Shown here piece after piece: positions 44,336 through 50,009 of a stretch of DNA of 50,009 nucleotides. The notes under the pieces are model-generated. The model searched no databases. It worked only from the letters and a program-made list of their open reading frames with translations, and was not told where the DNA came from. Source of the stretch: Puia dinghuensis (GTDB taxonomy: Bacteria > Bacteroidota > Bacteroidia > Chitinophagales > Chitinophagaceae). The stretch is from assembly GCF_014642875.1 (NCBI RefSeq), contig NZ_BMJC01000010.1, positions 1-50,009 of the forward strand, written 5' to 3'. Within the stretch, counting starts at the first letter, position 1. Each line of letters starts with the position of its first letter. The translations under genes were made by a program, and so were the position numbers.

Positions 44336-45619
44336 CTACCACCGCACGGCCTCAAAGGTCCAGCCGGGAACGACCTTTTGCATTTCCACGGCATCATCAC
44401 GCCTGGTAAGACCGCAATCCAAATAATTCTGGTGGAGCCTTGCTAAGGATTCCCGGTCCAATTCGACGCCCAGCCCCGGTTCACGCGGTACCATCACCGC
44501 CCCTTCCTCAAATTTGAACCGGCCTCGGGTTATTACCTCATCCGACTGCCAGGGGTAATGCGTATCCAGGGCATAGGGCAAACGGGGCAGGGCTGCGCCT
44601 AAATGGACCATCGCCGCCAGCGATATCCCCAGATGACTATTGGAATGCATGGAAAGCCCGCGGCCGAAAGTGGCGCATATCCGGGACAGTTCCATAGATG
44701 TCCGCAGCCCGCCCCAAAAATGATGATCGCTGAGAATGATATCTTCCGAACCCAGGGAGATACTCCCCGGGATGTCTTCGAAAGCCGTGGTGCACATATT
44801 GGTAGCCAGTGGGATGTTCACGGCTTTCCGCACCTTTGCCATATTTTCCTGCCCTCTCACAGGGTCTTCCAGGTATTCGAGCAGTCCCTCCATTTCCTTG
44901 CCGTATCGAATGGCCGTCTCCACGGTCCATACCGCATTGGGATCGATGCGTAATGGGGTGCCGGGTCCGAAAGCCTCCCGTAGGGCGATTATAGCATCCA
45001 CCTCTGCCCTTGGTTCAAAAACGCCGCCTTTCAACTTGATAGACTGGAATCCGAATTCGGTATACATGGCCCTTGCCTGATCTACGATCCCCGCCGGGTC
45101 CAATGCTTCGGCCTGGCGGGCAGCAGCCCATCCACCGGCAGCAGGGTCGACGCCAAACCCCAATTTTCCTCCCGCTCCGGCATATTTATAAAAAAGATAG
45201 GCGGAAAAAGGTACCCTGTCCCGCATTCGTCCGCCCAGGAGATCGACAACCGGAAGCCCCAGAACTTTGCCGATGATGTCCATACAGGCTACTTCGATAG
45301 CGCTGAAGACATGCACCAGCTTTCGCTGATCCCAGGGCGCATCCCCTCGCTGGGCCGCTGTTTCGGTGCCGACGTTTTCCAATGTATGCCGGATGGCGTT
45401 CAGTTGAAATGGGTCTTTCCCGATGAGCAGCTCCCTGGCTGATGCCAACGCGGCATCGATCTCGATATTCCCCGGAATTTCACTGACGCCCGAGATATTG
45501 TCAGTGGTGATAAGCTCGACGATGGTTCTCAGTGCGTAGGGTGCGTGCAGGCCGGCGGCATTCAGCAAGGGCGGATCGACGATGGCGATAGGCGTGATGA
45601 TCATTTCTTTGATGGTCAT
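44336..45619 (-). CDS. gudD: Glucarate dehydratase (enolase superfamily)
   Basis: 427 aa. It dehydrates D-glucarate to 5-keto-4-deoxy-D-glucarate, Mg2+-dependent, in the cytoplasm. The N-terminal capping domain is followed by the barrel with the Lys-x-Lys base (IKLKGG, Lys195/Lys197), metal ligands in LRIDPN and YLEDPV, DHH, and the His of MHSNSHLG (His325), the pattern of the glucarate dehydratase subgroup. NAAGLHAPYALRTIVEL and ENVGTETAAQR near the start are also typical. It is the last of four leftward genes; its ATG is 13 nt after the stop of the reductase. Confusion with a galactarate or other acid-sugar dehydratase of the same subgroup is possible, but the neighbours fit glucarate. Confidence 0.92.
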   Translation of the reverse strand: MTIKEMIITPIAIVDPPLLNAAGLHAPYALRTIVELITTDNISGVSEIPGNIEIDAALASARELLIGKDPFQLNAIRHTLENVGTETAAQRGDAPWDQRKLVHVFSAIEVACMDIIGKVLGLPVVDLLGGRMRDRVPFSAYLFYKYAGAGGKLGFGVDPAAGGWAAARQAEALDPAGIVDQARAMYTEFGFQSIKLKGGVFEPRAEVDAIIALREAFGPGTPLRIDPNAVWTVETAIRYGKEMEGLLEYLEDPVRGQENMAKVRKAVNIPLATNMCTTAFEDIPGSISLGSEDIILSDHHFWGGLRTSMELSRICATFGRGLSMHSNSHLGISLAAMVHLGAALPRLPYALDTHYPWQSDEVITRGRFKFEEGAVMVPREPGLGVELDRESLARLHQNYLDCGLTRRDDAVEMQKVVPGWTFEAVRW

Positions 45620-45632
45620 GGTTCGTTATTTT

Positions 45633-46505
45633 TTAAAGCCCGGCTAACTGCTCCATCAGCAGGGCGATCGCACTGTGGTCGGATTCCCCTTTTCCCTGCG
45701 CCAGCAAGGCATCCATATGTGCCGCCACCTGGGCAGTGCCATATAACGGAACGGCGAATTCCTTGCCCGCGGCGAGCGCAATGTTCATATCTTTTCTATG
45801 CAGCTTTATTTTGAAACCCGGCGAAAAATTCCGGTCGATGATTCGTTGCCCATGCAGGTCCAGGATCCGGCTTTGAGCAAATCCGCCCAATAAGGCCTCC
45901 CGCATTTTTTCCAGGTCGACACCCGCTTTCCTGGCTAGGGTGAAGGCCTCCGCCACGGCTTGAATGGTCATGCCTACGATCATTTGATTGCAGGCCTTGG
46001 TCATCTGTCCTGCGCCAGGTCCGCCGATGTGAACGATATTTTTTCCCATCGTTTGGAGCAATGGAAGCGCGCGTTGAAAAGCAGGGTCTGCTCCACCCGC
46101 CATGATGGAGAGCGTGCCGGCCTCCGCCCCTGTCTGTCCTCCTGACACCGGCGCGTCAAGGGCTTCCACTCCTTTTTCCTGCATCCATGCATACACGTTT
46201 CTCGCCGTTGCCGGAGCGATGGTAGACATATCGATAAAAAGCGCCCCTTGTCGGATGCCAGCCAGGACGCCATTTTTGCCGGAAACGACCTCGACAACTT
46301 CCGGTGAGTCCGGCAGCATGGTGATCACGACGTCACTGTTTTGCGCGATGGCTGCTGGGGTGGGGAAGGACCGGGCGCCGGCGGCAACCAGCTCTTTCGA
46401 CGCCTTATTTTTGTCCAGTACCGACACTTCGTAGCCAGCTTTTTTCAGCTGCAAGGCCATGGGCTTGCCCATGATGCCGAGCCCGATGAATCCTATTTTT
46501 TCCAT
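45633..46505 (-). CDS. garR: 2-hydroxy-3-oxopropionate (tartronate semialdehyde) reductase
   Basis: 290 aa, beta-hydroxyacid dehydrogenase family. It reduces tartronate semialdehyde to D-glycerate with NAD(P)H. Visible motifs: the Rossmann GFIGLGIMGKPMA (5-17), DAPVSGGQTGAEAGTL (117-132) for substrate binding, and the catalytic Lys170 in GAGQMTKACNQM. Length is typical. In the operon it takes the tartronate semialdehyde released by the aldolase two genes upstream. Gaps are 32 nt from the permease and 13 nt to gudD. The related 3-hydroxyisobutyrate dehydrogenase cannot be fully excluded, but context favours garR. Confidence 0.92.
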   Translation of the reverse strand: MEKIGFIGLGIMGKPMALQLKKAGYEVSVLDKNKASKELVAAGARSFPTPAAIAQNSDVVITMLPDSPEVVEVVSGKNGVLAGIRQGALFIDMSTIAPATARNVYAWMQEKGVEALDAPVSGGQTGAEAGTLSIMAGGADPAFQRALPLLQTMGKNIVHIGGPGAGQMTKACNQMIVGMTIQAVAEAFTLARKAGVDLEKMREALLGGFAQSRILDLHGQRIIDRNFSPGFKIKLHRKDMNIALAAGKEFAVPLYGTAQVAAHMDALLAQGKGESDHSAIALLMEQLAGL

Positions 46506-46537
46506 AGTGAATATTTTCAGATGGATGGTGAGTATTG

Positions 46538-48010
46538 TCAGATCAAAGGCAATAGCCTTGCCGCGAGCAGGACACCGATGAGTCCCGCAATGCCCATGAT
46601 GGTCTGCATGGGCGCGATCGTCTTCAAGGCTTCGCCTTCCGTCAGGTTGCTGATCTTGCAGACGATCCAGAACCCGGCATCATTCATCCAGGGAACTAAC
46701 TTCGATCCGCAACCGATGGCCAGGCCCAGGTACAGGGGATGATAAGCTAAGTGTCCATGGACAGCCATGCCCGATAACATCCCCGATGCCGTGATCACTG
46801 CTACCGTAGCCGAGCCTTGCGCAGTACGAACAACGGCTGCCACAAGGAATGCCAGCGGGATCAGGGTCATTTGATAGCCCCTCGTCATTTCGGCGATGCG
46901 GGTGCTGATGCCGCTTTGCTGGAGCATGCCGCCGAAGGTTCCGCCCGCCGCTGTGATGAGGATAATGGCTCCTGCGCTCATCAATGCCGCCTGTACAAAA
47001 GCCGTCATCCCTTCCCTGCCGGGTCTCTTTTGCCGGGCCAGCAGGAGGAGGGCGATGAGCCCACCCGCCGCCAGGGCAATATACTTATCGCCTAAAAACG
47101 TAAACAGCCCGATGAGGCCTCGGACGAATGCCGAAGAGGGGACGGAAGCAGGGGAAGATAAAGCGACAGAAACAGGGGAAGGCAAAAAGGAAGTCAGCGC
47201 CGTATTGGTGCAGATCAAGATCAGCGGCACCAGCACCGGCAGCAATGAGAACCCCAGGGAAGGAAGCTGGGCATCTTCCTTTGCCGAGGCCAGCCGGATG
47301 TCTTCCAGCCGGGCATCCAGTGAATCCCTTAGTGGTGCCGGCCATTTCCGGTTGGCATACAGCGCAAAAAGATAGCCCGTCGAAATGGTGAGAAGCCCCA
47401 GCAAAAAACCGCCGATCATCATCATCCCGATGGGGATTTGCATTTCGCCGGTGAGGAACAACGGCCCCGGGGCCGGTGGAACTAAAGAATTGGCCATCGA
47501 TGCCCCAGCCATGATAGCGAGAATGAATAGCAGGTAATTCTTGCCGATGCGCATCGTCATTGCTTTGGCCAGGGGCACCATCAGAAAGATCACCGTATCG
47601 AAAAAAACCGGGATGCCGATAAAAAAACTGCTGGCTAAAAATGCGATGGGTGCTTTGGCGATGCCGGTAAGCTTTAACAACGAACGGACGATCCGTTCGG
47701 CGGCGCCGCTTTCCAGCATGCACTTCCCAATAATAGCCGCCATGGCGATGAGGATACCCAATTTGCCGCAGGTATTGCCAAATTCCTGCGCTATCCTTTC
47801 CCCGATGCTTCGCACCGCCAACTGATGGGCCGCGGCCGGTGTTGCTCCTTTCGCCAGTGCATTGTGTTCGATCGCAGAACCGGGGGTCATCATCGCAACC
47901 ACCAGGGCCCCCAGCAGCAGCGCAAGGAAAGGGTGTAACTTAAGTCCAATGATCCCTCCTACCACGATGACGACGCCAACCAGTAATATGACAAGAGGGT
48001 CAGCAATCAT
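46538..48010 (-). CDS. GntP-family (gluconate/aldarate) proton symporter
   Basis: 490 aa, ~12 hydrophobic segments, inner membrane. Markers: MIADPLVILLVGVVIVVGGI at the start, then KLHPFLALLLGALVVAMM, SLVPPAPGPLFLTGEM and the C-terminal part GSATVAVITASGMLSGMAV. These are the GntP pattern seen in gluconate and related sugar-acid permeases. In this operon it likely imports glucarate or galactarate, taking the place of the MFS-type permease GudP used by Escherichia coli. Its ATG overlaps the stop of the aldolase by 4 nt (ATGA), so translation is coupled. Substrate is inferred from context only. Confidence 0.93.
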   Translation of the reverse strand: MIADPLVILLVGVVIVVGGIIGLKLHPFLALLLGALVVAMMTPGSAIEHNALAKGATPAAAHQLAVRSIGERIAQEFGNTCGKLGILIAMAAIIGKCMLESGAAERIVRSLLKLTGIAKAPIAFLASSFFIGIPVFFDTVIFLMVPLAKAMTMRIGKNYLLFILAIMAGASMANSLVPPAPGPLFLTGEMQIPIGMMMIGGFLLGLLTISTGYLFALYANRKWPAPLRDSLDARLEDIRLASAKEDAQLPSLGFSLLPVLVPLILICTNTALTSFLPSPVSVALSSPASVPSSAFVRGLIGLFTFLGDKYIALAAGGLIALLLLARQKRPGREGMTAFVQAALMSAGAIILITAAGGTFGGMLQQSGISTRIAEMTRGYQMTLIPLAFLVAAVVRTAQGSATVAVITASGMLSGMAVHGHLAYHPLYLGLAIGCGSKLVPWMNDAGFWIVCKISNLTEGEALKTIAPMQTIMGIAGLIGVLLAARLLPLI

Positions 48011-48768
48011 CGGAAAGACGTTAACTTGTTTGCCATGTTGCGGGCCCCTTCCGATACGAATGTTCCATCTGCGCCACAGGCGATAAACCGTATCCCCATT
48101 TCATGGTAAGTGGGATAATCATTGGGGTTTTGTATAAGAATGCCCGCAGCCTTGCCGGCCTTTTGGGCCGCATTTACCGTAGCCTTCAGCGCATCCTTGA
48201 ACAGGGGATGATCCAGCTGACCGAAGATGCCTAATTCCATGGAAAGATCCGATGGACCGATGAAAAGTACATCGATGCCGTCTGTCGCGGCCACGGCATC
48301 CAGGTGATGGAGCACTTCCGCCGTTTCGATCTGTACGATGCCCAGGATGTTCTCCTTTCCATTTTTGTAATAGTCGGGAAAGTTCTGGCCAAAGCCGGAG
48401 GCCCGGACCATTTTTGCGATCCCCCTCGTGCCATCCGGCGGGTAATGCAGCCCGCTGGCTACAGCCGCTGCCTCTGTCGCGTTGCTGATCCGGGGAACCA
48501 TGATCCCTTCCGCTCCCAGATCGAGGATGCGATGGATGCGTTGCCGCTGAGCGCTTTCGATCCGGACGATGGCTGCCGCAGGAGTATGTTCCAGGGCCTG
48601 CAACTGGTGCAGTACATCCTTTTCCGATCCCGCCCCATGTTCAAGATCGATCAGTACCCAATCGAATCCGGCCATTCCAACGATCTCTGCAGTCAGGCTA
48701 CTGCCAAGACTGAGCCAGCAGCCATGTAGTGTTGCGCCTTGTTTGAGGCGTTTTTTTAGATCTTTCAT
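48007..48768 (-). CDS. garL: 5-keto-4-deoxy-D-glucarate aldolase (HpcH/HpaI family)
   Basis: 253 aa. It splits 5-keto-4-deoxy-D-glucarate to pyruvate and tartronate semialdehyde. Class II aldolase of the HpcH/HpaI fold with the usual markers: FDWVLIDLEHGAG (His44 as base), IVRIES, GIMVPRISNATEA, IVQIETAEV (metal Glu) and IGPSDLSMELG (metal Asp). Length is normal for this group. It is the first of the four-gene leftward operon garL-gntP-garR-gudD. HpaI-like aldolases acting on other keto-acids look alike, so the assignment rests on the neighbours. The 76-nt gap upstream has no clear Bacteroidota promoter; TACCATTG is one base from consensus. Confidence 0.9.
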   Translation of the reverse strand: MKDLKKRLKQGATLHGCWLSLGSSLTAEIVGMAGFDWVLIDLEHGAGSEKDVLHQLQALEHTPAAAIVRIESAQRQRIHRILDLGAEGIMVPRISNATEAAAVASGLHYPPDGTRGIAKMVRASGFGQNFPDYYKNGKENILGIVQIETAEVLHHLDAVAATDGIDVLFIGPSDLSMELGIFGQLDHPLFKDALKATVNAAQKAGKAAGILIQNPNDYPTYHEMGIRFIACGADGTFVSEGARNMANKLTSFR

Positions 48769-48844
48769 ATGGTGTACAATGGTATATTTTTTTTAGACCC
48801 CCGGCGCTTTTGCGATTTGCATTTTGCTGTGCTTAATTGGCATT

Positions 48845-49567
48845 TCAAAACCCATAAGCGATATACCGCTCCGTATAAACCCCCTTCTCGACCTTCCAGA
48901 TCACGTCATAAGCGCCGGCCCCATCGCTATTCTCCGAATGAATGTATAAAATGTCGTTTTTGCGATCATAATTCACTGCGGTGTTGTGCAGACTGGGTTC
49001 AAAAAGGTCTTCTATTGCCGATTGAGGCAAGACCATCTCTCGCTCGCCCCAGGTGATAGTGATGGATTTGTAGGCGGTTTTGGGCAGTTCGCCGTCAGTC
49101 CCCCAATACTGCTTACCGTTGATCGCGTCAATGGTTCCGGGGTTCTCCTTGGAATGCGTCAGCCGGTAATGCGCTCTGACAAAGGGTTGAGCGGTCACCT
49201 CGACTTTTAGGGAGTCCTTTCCAAACAGGTATTTGTCTTTGGATATCCGCGGGATCTTTTCATAATCCGAAATGAGCTTTATTCTGTCGTGAAAGACATA
49301 GCCGTAAAGCTGATCGCGCTTTTTTGTCGAGTAGTTGATGCTTATCCAGCGGCCTTTCGGTTCGAAGCAGTAGATAAAATGGCTGTTGTGTAAGGTGTCA
49401 TTGATCTTGCTTCCCAGGCCGGTGTCAATTCGAATATTGGAGTAGCCGTCTTTATCCGCGATGATAGCAAATTGCTCCATCGGTTTCTGAGCGGCCGGGG
49501 CAAGGGGATATTGGGCCAGAAAGACCAGGATAAATAAAGGTGCAATTCTCATTTTACTAGATTTCAT
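48845..49567 (-). CDS. Secreted protein with SH3-like domain
   Basis: 240 aa from ATG at 49567 (MKSSKMRIAPLFILVFLAQY is a signal peptide). The frame is open to 49963, but that extension covers the rRNA promoter and leader and reads as noise. After the signal, QFAIIADKDGYSNIRIDTGL then NDTLHNSHFIYCFEPKGRWI resembles a bacterial SH3 domain, a small beta-barrel often found on envelope or wall-binding proteins. The remaining ~120 residues have beta-rich sequence (ITITWGEREMVLPQSAIEDL, NVDRKNDILYIHSENS-like) without a known motif. It is the first gene read leftward, divergent from the rrn operon, and lies 76 nt upstream of garL with no obvious link in function. Confidence 0.75.
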   Translation of the reverse strand: MKSSKMRIAPLFILVFLAQYPLAPAAQKPMEQFAIIADKDGYSNIRIDTGLGSKINDTLHNSHFIYCFEPKGRWISINYSTKKRDQLYGYVFHDRIKLISDYEKIPRISKDKYLFGKDSLKVEVTAQPFVRAHYRLTHSKENPGTIDAINGKQYWGTDGELPKTAYKSITITWGEREMVLPQSAIEDLFEPSLHNTAVNYDRKNDILYIHSENSDGAGAYDVIWKVEKGVYTERYIAYGF

Positions 49568-49735
49568 AGGAAATATCGTGATTTTCGAGCTAGCCCAGCC
49601 TCGGGAGAAGAAGGTTTCGCCTGCGGGCCGATGTTGAAATAATTGTAAAACGTTGAATAGTAGAGTAATATACGCTTTTTTCGATGGATTCTTCCATTCC
49701 GCGGGCAAAAATCCTCCAAAAAACTTTGAAAAACA

Positions 49736-49767
49736 TTTGGCAGGAGATGTATTCCCCCCTACCTTTG
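49736..49767 (+). promoter_or_regulatory. rRNA operon promoter, Bacteroidota consensus
   Basis: TTTG (49736-49739), 20 nt, then TACCTTTG (49760-49767), matching the -33 TTTG and -7 TAnnTTTG consensus of the primary sigma factor in Bacteroidota. It lies ~205 nt before the 16S gene in the same direction. Start of transcription is expected a few bases after 49767. Confidence 0.75.
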
Positions 49768-49840
49768 CATCCCCAATCGAAATAAAACACTCGGTTTCAA
49801 GCCGGTGGGAAGATCGAAAGGGTGGCAAAACAAGCCAAAA

Positions 49841-49852
49841 AGTTCTTTGAAA
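49841..49852 (+). promoter_or_regulatory. boxA-like antitermination site in the rrn leader
   Basis: AGTTCTTTGAAA in the leader, ~120 nt before 16S. It resembles the boxA element (GTTCTTTGA in Bacteroidota leaders) bound by NusB/S10 for rRNA antitermination. The assignment rests on the motif and place only. Confidence 0.45.
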
Positions 49853-49972
49853 GAAGGGAAACAATAGCACAAGAAAACGTAGTTTTTTTGGTAAGGTTAT
49901 ATTAGCGAAAGAGATCGATAATATGACGTCAAATTTCGAGAGAAAGTTGATAGTCAGTATCAAACAACATTT

Positions 49973-50009
<37 letters not shown>

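Noticed and set aside
44232..44342. N-terminal extension of the efflux adaptor
   Set aside because: It overlaps the end of gudD and the palindrome; the lipoprotein signal starts at 44231.
49568..49963. N-terminal extension of the SH3-like protein
   Set aside because: It overlaps the rRNA promoter and leader and reads as non-protein; a signal peptide begins at 49567.

Overview
The window comes from a Bacteroidota chromosome, most likely Chitinophagaceae (Chitinophaga-like). The evidence is a sigma/FecR/SusC/SusD cassette, Bacteroidota-type lipoproteins, DUF6520 and MauE-like small proteins, a TTTG-N20-TACCTTTG promoter ahead of the rRNA genes, and the first ~37 nt of a 16S rRNA gene at the right edge. 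Family names below come from recognised motifs and domain order. No database search was possible.

Layout. (1) 1-19.2 kb: the 3' part of a non-ribosomal peptide synthetase (NRPS) cluster. The first subunit enters from the left edge and is read as [A]-T / C-A(MT)-T / C-A(MT)-T / C-A-T. The second is TubC-like docking domain / C-A-T / C-A-T. Adenylation pocket residues read by eye suggest Gly (N-methylated), Gly (N-methylated), a basic residue, Asp, Ser. No thioesterase or other release domain is present. A small orphan ORF follows. (2) 19.3-28.5 kb: a GH172/DUF2961 secreted protein, then an ECF sigma, FecR anti-sigma, SusC-like and SusD-like cassette, and a convergent MauE/DoxX plus DUF6520 pair.

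(3) 28.5-39.8 kb: an accessory, defence-like island. It holds an Abi_2 (HEPN) protein, a hipA remnant, an orphan double zinc-ribbon protein, a PH-like/SHOCT protein, and several very small genes. It also holds a large gene joining an Mrr-type nuclease domain, a NACHT NTPase and a complete ECF sigma factor, split by one in-frame TAA. Last comes a two-gene unit: a 958-aa degenerate P-loop/helical-repeat protein with a C-terminal membrane anchor, and a 149-aa partner. The two share short Gly-Asn-x-x-Val-Gly-Asp motifs of the kind seen in amyloid-like signalling. These last two loci are the best candidates for undescribed systems.

(4) 39.8-44.3 kb: an RND efflux permease and its lipoprotein adaptor, with no TolC-type channel gene. 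(5) 44.3-48.8 kb: a four-gene D-glucarate/galactarate operon read leftward: aldolase, GntP-type permease, tartronate semialdehyde reductase, glucarate dehydratase. Together they would import the aldarate and convert it to pyruvate plus glycerate. (6) 48.8-50.0 kb: an SH3-like secreted protein and the divergent promoter, leader and start of an rrn operon.
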